A stretch of DNA of 64,000 nt from Pseudomonadota bacterium (GCA_018821535.1 JAHJLV010000047.1:1-64000); one strand, 5' to 3'; positions 26,172 to 36,634 are shown, numbered from the stretch's first letter. Numbers and translations are program-made. Notes: generated from the letters alone by a model not told the origin.

Positions 26172-29100
26172 CCCGGCTTGTATCCGGGTCTTCCTTTGTC
26201 TCCATTACCTTTGGCTCAAGCAGATAAATGCGTTCCTTTGCAAGCTTTTGGGTGGAAACAAGATATGCTTTAATTTCTTCAGACCGCTTCATGCCAAGCA
26301 GCCGCAATTCATCTTCTGATACCTTTACATGTGTCATGAGCAGCTTTGCTTTTTCATCCACACTGATATCTTTTTTAGTTCCGGCTGTATCTCTGGGTTT
26401 TGGAAACTCCGCCTTTGCATAGGCGCGATGAATATATTTTTCCTTTTCTTCAGATTTGATCACAAGGGTTTTCAAGTCCCCGGAGCCTGCGCCTGATTTC
26501 ATCACATCCTGAAGTTTCTGAGCCTTGAGCAGATCAATAAATCCTTTTTCCCGCAATTTCCGGCCATCTTTTTCCAGATGGTATGCGCCCTGGATCTCAA
26601 GTTTGACAGACGGCTTCTTTTCTAGAATTTCTATAAGTTTGTCCAGTTTTGCAAAATTTGATGGCTCAAGGCGGGCTTCACCAAATTCAAAATCAACATA
26701 TCCCAGCTCTTCTCCCCCGCCAAACATGGCTCCGATAATTGAAAACGGCGAAGTGGCCACTTTTAAAATCAAATTTCCCACCATTTTCATAATAATCCCG
26801 GCGACGCTGAATTCCGGATCATTCAGCTGCCCGGTTACAGGCAGGTCCAGATTAATCTGGCCGTCACTGTTTTTTAAAAGCGAAATTGCAAGCCCGACAG
26901 GCAAAGACGTCGCATCCTTGCTTTCCACCGATTCACCCAGGGTAAAATTATCAAATCTTGCTCTGTTTTCAGATTTGAGCATATTGTCGTCAATCAGATA
27001 TTCCAGATCCAGAACAAGGGTTCCTTTTTCAATCTTGTATCCTAAAAATTTTGAAGCGTACGGGGTAAAATTAACCATTTCAATATCTTTAAAAGAAATC
27101 GCAATATCAAAAAATTTATGCCGGGCCAAAGGGTTGATTTTTCCGACAATTTCAAGGGGGGAAGATTGACCGTGAATTCCTTTCAGATGCAGATCCGCCC
27201 GGTTTTTCTCATCAGAAGAAAGCCCGCTCACCGACCCTGCAATATCTTTCATATGGGCGGTAAAATTGGGTTGGGTCTGGTAATCACTGAAATTGATATT
27301 TCCGCCCTGCAGGGTAACATTGGAAATATTAATCTGCGGTGCTGCCGCAGGGTCTTGTGCCGGTGATGTGTCCTGTGATGGGTGTGATGATTCACCCGAA
27401 GACGTCTGGGTTTCCTCTTTTAAAACACCCGCAATATTGATCAAACCGGTATCTGTTATAATGATTCTTGAATAAAAATCCGTCAGCGCAATGTCTTTGA
27501 TTGTGACAGCAACAGGCATCACAGATGCCTGAATGCCTGAAAGATGAAATGAATTGCATTTAAAAAAATCATTGGCGGTCTTTTTATCCAGGCAGACAAA
27601 TTCGGTCACAGAAGTATCTCCGGAAAACGAGACCTGGTTCTGGTTCTGTGCCAGCCTTAATGCCAGTTTTCCTGTGGTATTGATATTTCCTTTGGTCACA
27701 GCGATTTTAATGGCATCTGTAAAATACGGCTGAACTGATTTGATATCAATTTTTTCAAGCCCGATATCCAGATCCCCACTCAGATCCCAAAGCCCTGTTG
27801 TGCCTTTTATCCTGATCTTTCCGTCAGAATTCCATTTCATATCTGCCAGCACAGATCCTTTCTGGCTTTTAAAATTCTTCAGATCTTTTGCTGCAAGCCG
27901 GATATCAGACAACTGAATCTTAACCGGGTCCTGACGGGTAAGATCATTCAATTCAACCTGATAGCCTTTGATATCTGCCTGATTCAGGCTCAGCTTCCAG
28001 GAAGGCAGGGCTGTTGTTTTTGAGGTTTGCTGTTTTTTCGGCAAGGGCTGCTCAGAGGCCATGGTTCCTGCAAAATTCAGCTGACCGTTTTCAAACCGTT
28101 TGATTCGCACCATCCCTTTGTGGGATGAAATTGTGCCGGTATCAATTGTTTTATTTTCCAGATCAAAAACCGATCCTTTAACCGTCACCAGGGGAATATC
28201 AGCCCACTGTTCCTTGGATGCCGTGTCCAGAATTTTCAGGTCCCGAATGGAAAATTCCTTATTGGTCGCTGTTGCAGAAAATATTTCATCTTTTTGGGAC
28301 ACATCAAAATCACAGGATAGATTTGAAAATGCATTTTCAATTTTAAAGGTAATCCATTTTTCAAAATACGGGGCATACCGTTGGATGGCCAGATCATTTA
28401 CATCCAGACTGCCCGATATTTTCAAGGGAAACAGGCCGAAATTTCCGCTGGATGACACCTGCTCGTTCAGATCTGTCTTCAGATTTGCTGCAAATTCACC
28501 CGATACTGATTTTTTCGCCTGAACATTTGCAAGGTGGATATTCAAAGGCAGAATCTGAGTTTCAAACGGATTCGGATTTGACAGATCCTTAAAAAACACG
28601 CCAGCCTCCTGAATCTTGAAATCCTTTACAGTCAAAGCAATGGGAAGCTGCAGCGCATCCTTGGGTTCTGTTTTTTCGGGTGCCTGTCCGGTTTTATCAG
28701 CATCTTCTGAAGGGGGCAGATGCTGTAAAAGCGTGATCTGTCCGTTTTTATCCCGTTCAAGATGGAACTGTGCGCCAATCATCAGAAAACCTTCAATATT
28801 CAGCTGCCGGTCAAGAATATCCGAGGGTGCAATATCAATATTCACTGCTGAAAATTTTAGAATGTCCTCTTTTTGACTGTTTTTAATGTCCGCATTCAGA
28901 ACATTTATGTTTCCCTGAAGAACCAGGCTTTCTTTTTCATTTTTCTTTTGATACTCCGCATTCAGCCTCAAATTCAGATCCAGGTCATCCCATACCAGGG
29001 TTTGAGGCATGGGCACATAGGCAAGGTAGTGTAAAACATCAATATTCCGGGTCATGATATCTGCGTGAAATGACCGGTTTTCGGAAAAAGGCAGGGCATC

Positions 29101-29730
29101 AATATGAATGGTCACAGGCGTCTGGTTCAGGGCAAAACTCAGATCCACTGTGGTTGTCTTATCTTTATTCGAGTCTTTTGAACTTAAAAAAGACACGGCT
29201 GCCTGTAAATCTTCAAGGCTGTGGGATGTTTTTGCCACCTGATCGGTAATCTGTATTTTTCCCCGGGTCAGTCCGGCCTTTTTCAGGACAAACCTCACCA
29301 GTGCGTCTGTGTTTTTATTTTCTTCAACCTTTGCGCTGGAAGATGGATCTGCTGTGGAATTCGGGATATCAGAAAAATTAAAGCGATTGTCTGCCTGGCG
29401 GATAATATGAATATACGGTGCATCCACCTGGATGTCAGACACCACCACACTGAAGGTCAGCAGCGACATTATGCTTAAACTGCCGTATAACCGTTCAACA
29501 GATAAAAAGATGTCCTGATTTTTTTCTTTAATGGTGAATGCATGAAGCGTGACACTCAGAGAATAGGGATTCACCCGGACTTTTTCCATTGATACCTGTC
29601 GCCCGAGCGCCTGGGTCAGTTTCTGTGTCAATGTCTTTTGAAGAATCACGGGGGCCAGAAAAAAACCAGCCAGAGTATATACCAGAACAATGGCGGCCAG
29701 AATAATGATTTTCTTTTTTGTAAGTGTCAT
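26152..29730 (-). CDS. Large AsmA-like/DUF748 envelope protein
   Basis: About 1192 residues from ATG 29730 (GAGGA 9 nt upstream); a slightly longer start at 29745 is possible. One N-terminal transmembrane helix (I-I-I-L-A-A-I-V-L-V-Y-T-L-A-G-F-F-L) is followed by a very long periplasmic region rich in repeating beta segments with V-T-I-K-D-I and G-T-I-S-S, typical of AsmA/DUF748 bridge-like proteins thought to move lipids between membranes. The C-terminal part (V-D-F-E-F-G-E-A-R-L, then K-P-S-V-K-L-E-I-Q-G) is the common DUF748 ending. It is the last gene of the UbiD-M48 operon and converges with the receiver-kinase gene, sharing 20 bp. Confidence 0.85.
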   Translation of the reverse strand: MTLTKKKIIILAAIVLVYTLAGFFLAPVILQKTLTQKLTQALGRQVSMEKVRVNPYSLSVTLHAFTIKEKNQDIFLSVERLYGSLSIMSLLTFSVVVSDIQVDAPYIHIIRQADNRFNFSDIPNSTADPSSSAKVEENKNTDALVRFVLKKAGLTRGKIQITDQVAKTSHSLEDLQAAVSFLSSKDSNKDKTTTVDLSFALNQTPVTIHIDALPFSENRSFHADIMTRNIDVLHYLAYVPMPQTLVWDDLDLNLRLNAEYQKKNEKESLVLQGNINVLNADIKNSQKEDILKFSAVNIDIAPSDILDRQLNIEGFLMIGAQFHLERDKNGQITLLQHLPPSEDADKTGQAPEKTEPKDALQLPIALTVKDFKIQEAGVFFKDLSNPNPFETQILPLNIHLANVQAKKSVSGEFAANLKTDLNEQVSSSGNFGLFPLKISGSLDVNDLAIQRYAPYFEKWITFKIENAFSNLSCDFDVSQKDEIFSATATNKEFSIRDLKILDTASKEQWADIPLVTVKGSVFDLENKTIDTGTISSHKGMVRIKRFENGQLNFAGTMASEQPLPKKQQTSKTTALPSWKLSLNQADIKGYQVELNDLTRQDPVKIQLSDIRLAAKDLKNFKSQKGSVLADMKWNSDGKIRIKGTTGLWDLSGDLDIGLEKIDIKSVQPYFTDAIKIAVTKGNINTTGKLALRLAQNQNQVSFSGDTSVTEFVCLDKKTANDFFKCNSFHLSGIQASVMPVAVTIKDIALTDFYSRIIITDTGLINIAGVLKEETQTSSGESSHPSQDTSPAQDPAAAPQINISNVTLQGGNINFSDYQTQPNFTAHMKDIAGSVSGLSSDEKNRADLHLKGIHGQSSPLEIVGKINPLARHKFFDIAISFKDIEMVNFTPYASKFLGYKIEKGTLVLDLEYLIDDNMLKSENRARFDNFTLGESVESKDATSLPVGLAISLLKNSDGQINLDLPVTGQLNDPEFSVAGIIMKMVGNLILKVATSPFSIIGAMFGGGEELGYVDFEFGEARLEPSNFAKLDKLIEILEKKPSVKLEIQGAYHLEKDGRKLREKGFIDLLKAQKLQDVMKSGAGSGDLKTLVIKSEEKEKYIHRAYAKAEFPKPRDTAGTKKDISVDEKAKLLMTHVKVSEDELRLLGMKRSEEIKAYLVSTQKLAKERIYLLEPKVMETKEDPDTSRVNFLLK

Positions 29731-29755
29731 AAGGCGTGTCCTCATCTGTCATTTC

Positions 29756-31588
29756 TTAAATAATTCCAAAAAGCGGGGCACCTTTTTTCCCAAGTGCATC
29801 CACCCTGTCCATGGTTTTTTGATCCGGCTCCAGTACCTTTGAATGAAACGGTTTTATCCGGGCATCAATCATCAATGGCGGCTCACATTCCCAATGCTTG
29901 TACACAAACTGCTCTTTTACGCCGTACACATCATGGGACGGATTGGACCGCGAAAATGTCACCCACAGAAAATTTGCAAATGTCCGGGCGGAAAACAGCG
30001 CATCATCCACCACCACAAACAGCGGCAGGCGATCTAAACCGGTCTGGTGTTCAAGATGATTTTTTAAATGCTGCATCTGTGTTTTTGCCTGTGCATATGT
30101 GGTAAAAACAGGCCCCTGGATAACAGCAATTCCGGGGGCTGCGATGTGTGCGCAATGAAATTCCCGCGGCAGCGAAAAATCAGCGGGAAACTGTGTCCCA
30201 AGTATCCGTCTTTTGTCTCCTGCCGATGCAATTACCAGTTTTGATCCCTGATTGATATCCCGGGTGGAATAATCCAGGGTATCCATGGTTGTCTGTGTGG
30301 AAAAATGAAGATCAGATTTCAGATCAAGGCGCTCCAGCAGATGGATGAAAAACGCTTTTTCATCATTGACATCCAGACCGGGATCATCCTCATGGGCACA
30401 GATGAACAGATATTTTGCCAAAGACAGCTGCCCGGTTCCCAGTATTCTGCTGGCATGGGTCAACAGTTCCCTTGGCCGAAGTTTTTCATAGGGCACGTAC
30501 CGTTCATGCGCTTTGGCAAGCAACAGCGGATGAACCCCTGCATCATCCACGGCATTGATTGCAGTTACGCCGGGAATGGCATCTTTTATTGCAGAACGGG
30601 TGATCTGGTGAATCAGACGGCCGAAATTGGAATCTTCCTGGGGTGTGCGCCCCACCACCGTGAAGGGAAACACTGCATTTTTTCTGTGATACACGGCATC
30701 CACTCGCATATAGGGATAGTCATGATCCATGGAATAATATCCCAGATGATCTCCAAAAGGCCCTTCCTTTTTGGTTTTCCCGGGCACAATGGTTCCGGTG
30801 ATGCAAAAATCCGCATCTGCGCTAATCAAATATTGATCTTTATGGGCGTATTTAAAATTTTTCCCGGCCAGAGCCCCGGCAAAACAGATTTCCGGCATGC
30901 CTTCGGGCAGCGGCATCACAGCCGCCAGCGTATGAGCGGGCGGGCCGCCGATAAAGATACTGACCTTAAACGGCAGATTCAATTCCAGGGCTTTCTTATG
31001 GTGGTTGCCGATCCCCCGGTGCAGTTGATAATGCAGTCCGATTTCTTTTCCGGGAAGATACTCATTGCCGGATATCTGTATCCGGTACATGCCTAAATTT
31101 GAATGAAATATGGAATCTGATCCCGGTTCTTTTGAAAACACCTGGGGCAGCAGGATAAAGGCCCCGCCATCCTTGGGCCAGCAGCGGATCATTGGCAGAT
31201 CCTGAATCCTGCACTGATTTGCCATTACCTTTGGCTTCCGTGTTCTGACCGGCAGTGAATGAACCAGTGCTCCTGCAGCCTTGAGTAAATTGTGCGGTTT
31301 TTTTAAAACAAGTGCAGGATCGGATTTCAGATCCACCAGCGCTGTCACCTGCGCTAACTGCGGTTCAAAAATTTTGAGTGTTCTTTCCCAGGTTCCGAAC
31401 ATATTGGACACGGCTGCAAATTTTGAATGCTTTACATGGGTAAATAACACTGCAGGTCCCTGGGCTGCAAAAACCCTTCGGGTGATTTCCGCCATTTCAA
31501 GATCCGGATCAACCGGAGTGTCAATAACAAGCAGTTCTCCATTCTTTTTTAAAAACCGGATGCACTGATTCAAGCTTGAAAACTTCAT
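29756..31588 (-). CDS. UbiD-family decarboxylase
   Basis: A 610-residue UbiD-type enzyme, which uses prenylated FMN (made by UbiX, not in the window) to decarboxylate aromatic or alpha,beta-unsaturated acids. Motifs: G-T-W-E-R-T, H-Y-Q-L-H-R-G-I-G-N-H-H near the cofactor region and the catalytic E in K-E-G-P-F-G-D-H-L-G-Y-Y. It could act in quinone synthesis or in aromatic degradation; the length is at the longer end, as in the menaquinone-related and Desulfo-type members, but the substrate cannot be read from sequence. It lies 3 nt after the M48 gene's stop. Confidence 0.92.
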   Translation of the reverse strand: MKFSSLNQCIRFLKKNGELLVIDTPVDPDLEMAEITRRVFAAQGPAVLFTHVKHSKFAAVSNMFGTWERTLKIFEPQLAQVTALVDLKSDPALVLKKPHNLLKAAGALVHSLPVRTRKPKVMANQCRIQDLPMIRCWPKDGGAFILLPQVFSKEPGSDSIFHSNLGMYRIQISGNEYLPGKEIGLHYQLHRGIGNHHKKALELNLPFKVSIFIGGPPAHTLAAVMPLPEGMPEICFAGALAGKNFKYAHKDQYLISADADFCITGTIVPGKTKKEGPFGDHLGYYSMDHDYPYMRVDAVYHRKNAVFPFTVVGRTPQEDSNFGRLIHQITRSAIKDAIPGVTAINAVDDAGVHPLLLAKAHERYVPYEKLRPRELLTHASRILGTGQLSLAKYLFICAHEDDPGLDVNDEKAFFIHLLERLDLKSDLHFSTQTTMDTLDYSTRDINQGSKLVIASAGDKRRILGTQFPADFSLPREFHCAHIAAPGIAVIQGPVFTTYAQAKTQMQHLKNHLEHQTGLDRLPLFVVVDDALFSARTFANFLWVTFSRSNPSHDVYGVKEQFVYKHWECEPPLMIDARIKPFHSKVLEPDQKTMDRVDALGKKGAPLFGII

Positions 31589-31591
31589 AAA

Positions 31592-32938
31592 TTATTTTGC
31601 ATACCCCCAGGTTTTCAGACGGCTGTATGCAAACTTGGAATACTGATTCGGCGCATAATTGGTCACTTTCAGATAATCGGCATAATTCTGCGCAGCTGGT
31701 TTGATCTGCCCGTTTTTATCCTGGCAGTATCCTTTTAAAAATTTAAGATGGGGATTTCCAGGCAGCAGATCTTCGCATTTATCATATTCCCGGTAAGCGT
31801 CTGCCCATCGTTTCAGCGAAAGATTTGCATCCCCTGCCACCTGATAGCCCTGGGCTTCCATGGGATATAACTGTTGTGCATTCTGCGAATGCACAAGGGC
31901 CTGGCGAGGATTTTTACGGGCCATCATGCATTTGGCCATCAAGACATGGGCAGTATAATCATCGTCCATGGATTTCAAGGCCTCCTGGAATGAATGTTGT
32001 GCTTTATCATATTCTTTTGCACCCATTGATTTTTCACCCTGCTGCAAGAGCACAATTCCTTTTTCTTTTTGACGAAGAGAGGCAATGCTGTCCATATACC
32101 GATCCCGGTTCAACGGAAGCGTTTTTGATTTGGCGTATCGGCCGTTGCCCCGTTCACGGGCACTTTCCAGACGTTCTGAACTCATCGGATGGGTTGAAAA
32201 AAGAACCTGCACAGAACTTGCAGCCTCTTTATGAAGCGAATTTAAAATCTCCATCAGGTCCACAAATCCTGTGGTTGAATAACCGGACCGGACCATGTAT
32301 TCATTGCCCAGTTCATCTGCTTCGCGTTCATTATCCCGGCTGTATTTGGATAATAAAAGCCCCTGGCCCAGGGCACCCAGCTGCTGGGTCAGGTCTCCCA
32401 GATCACTGCTCCTTGAGCCTGCCGCCATGGCCAGACCGCCGACCAGAAGAGAAGACAGCTGCCCCTTGGACATCTGCTGGGCTGAATGCCGTGCATTCAC
32501 ATGACCCAGCTCATGACCCAGCAGGGCTGCAAGCTGCGCCTCATTGTCCAGTTTTAATAAAATCCCTCTTGTCACGGCAATGGTTCCGCCGGGAAACGCA
32601 TAGGCATTTACATAGACGGCATTGACGCACTGAAAATTATACGGCATGTCTTTGCGGTGAACATAAGGCACAACTTTTTTTCCGATATCTGCCACATAAT
32701 AATTGACCCGACTGTCCTGGGTCACACCATAGTCCGAGGAGAATTGAAACGGAGACTGGTTTTTATCAATCCCGATTTCCTGCTCACGGGAAACCATCAT
32801 CAGCTGTTTCTCCCCGGTTACCGGGTTCAGGGCACATCCTGCAAGCCACCCTGCCCCGGCTGTTGCGGCAGACACAGCTGCCGTGTACTTTAAAAACTGT
32901 CTTCTTGACACCTGATTTTCTTTGTAAATGTCATCCAT
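31592..32938 (-). CDS. M48-family metalloprotease lipoprotein with TPR tail and Tat-type signal
   Basis: A 448-residue protein from ATG 32938. Its N-terminus has a twin-arginine motif (S-R-R-Q-F-L-K) and then a lipobox (L-A-G-C). The M48 zinc-protease motif H-E-L-G-H is present, with a downstream E-R-E-A-D-E-L-G providing the third ligand. From about residue 290 a TPR-like helical region follows. Such proteases (BepA-like) handle outer-membrane assembly. AGGA is 8 nt before the ATG, and the preceding kinase gene's stop is 2 nt away. It forms a tight operon with UbiD and the DUF748 gene. Confidence 0.9.
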   Translation of the reverse strand: MDDIYKENQVSRRQFLKYTAAVSAATAGAGWLAGCALNPVTGEKQLMMVSREQEIGIDKNQSPFQFSSDYGVTQDSRVNYYVADIGKKVVPYVHRKDMPYNFQCVNAVYVNAYAFPGGTIAVTRGILLKLDNEAQLAALLGHELGHVNARHSAQQMSKGQLSSLLVGGLAMAAGSRSSDLGDLTQQLGALGQGLLLSKYSRDNEREADELGNEYMVRSGYSTTGFVDLMEILNSLHKEAASSVQVLFSTHPMSSERLESARERGNGRYAKSKTLPLNRDRYMDSIASLRQKEKGIVLLQQGEKSMGAKEYDKAQHSFQEALKSMDDDYTAHVLMAKCMMARKNPRQALVHSQNAQQLYPMEAQGYQVAGDANLSLKRWADAYREYDKCEDLLPGNPHLKFLKGYCQDKNGQIKPAAQNYADYLKVTNYAPNQYSKFAYSRLKTWGYAK

Positions 32939-32940
32939 GC

Positions 32941-34568
32941 TCACATCCTGTCTGATAATTCTTTTTTGATTTCAAGGCCCAGATTTTCCAGGGAGTACGG
33001 TTTTTTTACAAAACTGTCCACACCCAGGTGCCGGGCATTTTCAATATCCTCATCTTTTAAAATTCCGCTGGTAAATACGATTTTTATTCCAGGAACCATT
33101 TTTTTGAGCTGTTCACAGGTTTCAAAACCGTTCATTCCCGGATCCATGATGATGTCCATCAGCACAAGGTCCACACGGGTCTTTCGGACAAAGTCCACGG
33201 CCGCTTCTCCGCTGGAAACCACGCAAGGGTCATATCCCAGCCGCTTTAACATATTTGTTGCAATAATCTGCTGCTCGTTCCTGTCATCCACCACCAGAAT
33301 GGTTTCACCGTTTCCTGAATAATCTTCCAGCGTGTACACCTGTGAAGACAGTGAATCGGCTTCCTGTGTGCTTTCAGATATTGGAAAATATACGGTAAAA
33401 TATGTTTTGCTGTTTGCGGAACTGACATGGATATATCCGTTATGGTCATGAACCGCATTCCACACAATGGTCAGCCCCAGACCCGTACCGCTTTTGCCCA
33501 GCACTTTTTTGAATAAAAGGGCTCAAAAATATGATCAATATCCTGAGGTAAAATGCCCTGTCCTGTGTTCATCACACACAATTTTATAAATCTGCCGCTT
33601 TTAATTTTCTCATATCCCTGTATCTGCTGATTATTAAATTCAACCGCACAGGTATGCACAAAGACAGACCCCTTGTCCGGCCCTGCAGATTCCACGGCAT
33701 TTGACACAAGATTCATCACTGTTTTACGGATATGAATATCAGACGCATCCATCAAGGGCAGTTCGCTGTCAAGATCTTTTACAATGGTTACACCCGGGAA
33801 CCGAGAATTCACCATATCAAATTCAGACGATAAAAAATAGTCTTCTATAATCGTGTTCAACTGTACCGGAAGAAATACCATTGCAGATCCTCTCACCATA
33901 GTGAGCAGCTCTTCTGCAATATCCAGGGCCCTTTTCCCGGACGCTTTAATGGATTGAACATGCGCTTTCAAGGGACTGTCCTGGGATAAATCCTTCAATA
34001 CGGCTTCAGGTCCTGAAACAAGCCCTGAAAGCACATTGTTCAGATCATGGGCAACGCCGCCGGCAAGAATTCCAAAGGCCTCCATTTTTTTGGCTTTTTC
34101 CAGTTTATTTTTCAACTGTTCCTGATCCCGGGCAGCAATGATTTTTTCAGTGATATCCCGGACACTGAAAAGCATTGCAGGACTTGTCCCATAGCGGATT
34201 TCAACACATTTTTTTTCAAAAAAAATAACCTGGCCGTCTTTGCGGGTAAAAGAATTGAGAAAATCATTTTCACGCTTGCTGAACACCGGCCTTGCTTTTT
34301 CAAAAAGAATCCGGGCATCCATTCCCAGCAGTTCTTCCGATGTATAACCGGTCAAAGCTTCCATGCCTGGATTTAAAAATACGATTTTCTGATCCTGAAT
34401 AATAAAAATCCCCTCGGGAATAGAAAGCACCAGATTTCTGTATTTTTCCTCACTTTCCTTTAACCGGGCCTCGGCTTCCGAATGGGCAAGGATTTCAAGT
34501 TCCAGACTTTTATTGGCCCGGATCAGCGCATCATTGAGTGCCTCTTCTTTTGTCTGTTTTTTTTTCAA
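32941..34568 (-). CDS. PAS-histidine kinase-receiver hybrid, split by an apparent frameshift at AAAAAAG
   Basis: Two overlapping frames reconstruct one kinase of about 542 residues. Frame 1 (34568 to 33471) holds a coiled coil, a PAS domain (I-P-E-G-I-F-I-I-Q-D, T-G-Y-T-S-E-E-L-L), a HisKA domain with V-A-H-D-L-N-N-V-L and most of the ATPase domain through F-E-P-F-Y-S-K-K. The ATPase G2 region then continues in the other frame as V-L-G-K-S-G-T-G-L-G-L, followed by a receiver domain (D in L-V-L-M-D-I). The switch is at TCA AAA AAG (T-run at 33505-33510 on the plus strand); a -1 shift restores the protein exactly. The start is TTG at 34568. It could be a recoded gene, a damaged gene or a base error. 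It is followed directly by the M48 gene. Confidence 0.82.
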
Positions 34569-34591
34569 AGCCTGGCTCTTACTGCTGATTA

Positions 34592-34870
34592 TTAAAAATC
34601 TTTTACAAACAGACCAAATACCAGACAGATAAGCCCTGTTGCCAGCGCTATAATAGATACCGGCACCTCATACATGAAAGAATCCAGAACATTTTGAATG
34701 GTCTCACTGCTGGTAAAGGTAATAAAAGATTCTGTTGTTTCTTCACCGAAAATTTTTGACAGTGTCAGGTCTACCCAGAAATTCTTTTTTTCCATCAGAC
34801 CGGAGATCCCGGCAAAAATTGCCATGAACACGCCTGCAATCAAAGACCCTATCCCGATTTTAGTCAGCAT
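34592..34870 (-). CDS. Small two-helix membrane protein
   Basis: From ATG 34870, preceded by GGGAAAG, this is 92 residues with two hydrophobic helices (L-I-A-G-V-F-M-A-I-F-A-G and A-L-A-T-G-L-I-C-L-V-F-G-L) separated by a Glu/Thr-rich loop. I do not recognise a family. It is the first gene in the minus-strand run leading to the split kinase, with 23 nt between, so it may be in the same operon. A longer frame starts at 34942 but has no ribosome-binding site. Confidence 0.65.
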   Translation of the reverse strand: MLTKIGIGSLIAGVFMAIFAGISGLMEKKNFWVDLTLSKIFGEETTESFITFTSSETIQNVLDSFMYEVPVSIIALATGLICLVFGLFVKDF

Positions 34871-35047
34871 TTTTCTTTCCCGTATCTGTTTAGAATTGTG
34901 TTTTTTTCCTGTTTGACAATATATTCTGCATACTTTATTCAAGTCAAACTATTTTACCCTGTAAGGGTTTTATTTATAAGGGCTATATGATAAATCCATC
35001 ATGAAACCCAAACAGCACAACAAAAAAACGGGATGGCCTGCTGGAAA

Positions 35048-36634
35048 ATGACGGATAAAAACACGTTCAAAAAAGTCGGTATCGCTTCTTTTATCATGAT
35101 GGCCTCGGTGTTTGCCAGCCGCCTGATCGGTGTTTTTCGCGAGATTTCCATTGCCGGTATCGGCGGTATTCAGTCCGGGGTTGATGCCTACCAGATCGCC
35201 TTTGTTCTTCCTGAAATACTCAACCATATTGTGGCCAGCGGTTTTCTATCCATTACCTTTATTCCCATTTTTACCGGATATCTGACCCGGGGTAAAGAAC
35301 AGGAAGGATATAAAGTTTTTTCCATCATTCACAATGGGTTTGGCCTTTTTCTGATCAGCCTTATCCTGATCGCAATGATCCGGGCACCCCAACTGGTTCA
35401 TCTTATCGCACCGGGAATTACAGATCCGGACACCTTTGCAAAAGCAGTCAGAATGACCCGGATTATTCTTCCTGCCCAGTTTTTCTTTTTTTCCGGCGGC
35501 CTTTTAATGGCCATTCAATTCTCCCATGAAAAATTTTTTATCCCTGCCCTTGCCCCCTTGATATATAATATTTTTATTATTGCAGGAGGCCTTTTCCTGG
35601 GGCCTTTTATCGGTATGGAAGGCTTTGCCTGGGGAGTTCTTGTCGGCGCTGTCACGGGAAATTTTGCACTGCAGCTTATTGGAACCTGCAAATTGAATAT
35701 ACAGTATTCTCCTGTTATCAATTTCACCCACCCGGATTTGATTCGATATACCAAACTGACCCTGCCCCTGATGCTGGGTCTGACCATGACCTTTTCAACT
35801 GAGCTTCAATTCAAATTCTTCGGGTCCTTTCTGCCGCCGGGAAGTATTGCCGCTATCAATTATGCCTTGAGAATCACCTTTCTGATTGTCGGACTTTTCG
35901 GTCAGGCCGTGGGCGTGGCATCCTATCCGTTCATGGCCAAACTTGCAGGATCAGGCAGGCTTGACGAGCTGAACCAGCTTTTGAACCAGACCCTTAAATA
36001 TATTTTCCTGGTCATCCCGGTATCGGTTCTGTTCATCGTGCTCAGCCATGAAATTGTTCTCATCCTTTTCCAGCGCTGGGAATTTGATGCCCAGGCCACG
36101 CGCATCACCCGGGGCATTCTGCCGTTTTTTATGATCGGGGCATTTGCATTTTCCGCTCAGACCATTGTCAGCCGGGGGTATTATGCCATGCAGAACACGC
36201 TTTTCCCCACCCTTGTGGTCTCTTTATGTGTCATCCTTTCTGTGCCGCTGACATATTTTTTAATGCTGTCTCTGGGTGCCAGAGGAGTGGCTCTCGGGCT
36301 TTCTGTGTCGGCCATCATCCAATGCCTTGTACTCTTTGAATGCTGGAGCAAAAAAAGTAAAAACGCCCAGAAAAAACAGGTGTATTTTTATCTGCTCAAA
36401 CTTTTGCCCATCAGCCTTGTCATAGGGCTTATCCTGTTTGCAAGCGCAGGTTTTTTAAGGCAGATCTTTGATTCATTCACCTTTTCCGGAGCCATGAACA
36501 TTGCACTGATCACCGGCACTGAGTTTTTATTGATATTTTATGCAGCCGGACGTATTTTTAAAATTACAGAAATTTTCCTGCTGTATGAAAATACATATAA
36601 AAGGATCATCTCATGGAAGAAAAAATTAATTTAA
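35048..36634 (+). CDS. murJ: MurJ/MviN lipid II flippase
   Basis: About 528 residues from ATG 35048, with roughly fourteen hydrophobic segments. The N-terminus V-G-I-A-S-F-I-M-M-A-S-V-F-A-S-R-L-I-G-V-F-R-E is the typical MurJ start, and F-F-G-S-F-L-P-P-G-S-I-A-A-I-N-Y-A and F-Q-R-W-E-F-D fit the family. MurJ moves lipid II across the inner membrane for peptidoglycan synthesis. Neither ATG 35048 nor ATG 35033 has a clear ribosome-binding site. Its 3' end overlaps the sirtuin gene by 22 nt. Confidence 0.93.
   Translation: MTDKNTFKKVGIASFIMMASVFASRLIGVFREISIAGIGGIQSGVDAYQIAFVLPEILNHIVASGFLSITFIPIFTGYLTRGKEQEGYKVFSIIHNGFGLFLISLILIAMIRAPQLVHLIAPGITDPDTFAKAVRMTRIILPAQFFFFSGGLLMAIQFSHEKFFIPALAPLIYNIFIIAGGLFLGPFIGMEGFAWGVLVGAVTGNFALQLIGTCKLNIQYSPVINFTHPDLIRYTKLTLPLMLGLTMTFSTELQFKFFGSFLPPGSIAAINYALRITFLIVGLFGQAVGVASYPFMAKLAGSGRLDELNQLLNQTLKYIFLVIPVSVLFIVLSHEIVLILFQRWEFDAQATRITRGILPFFMIGAFAFSAQTIVSRGYYAMQNTLFPTLVVSLCVILSVPLTYFLMLSLGARGVALGLSVSAIIQCLVLFECWSKKSKNAQKKQVYFYLLKLLPISLVIGLILFASAGFLRQIFDSFTFSGAMNIALITGTEFLLIFYAAGRIFKITEIFLLYENTYKRIISWKKKLI

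Noticed and set aside
30305..31096. 263-residue plus-strand ORF inside ubiD
   Set aside because: Antisense shadow of a well-conserved gene; no domain or ribosome-binding site.
31825..32625. 266-residue plus-strand ORF inside the M48 gene
   Set aside because: Antisense shadow with biased composition (Pro/His/Arg-rich).
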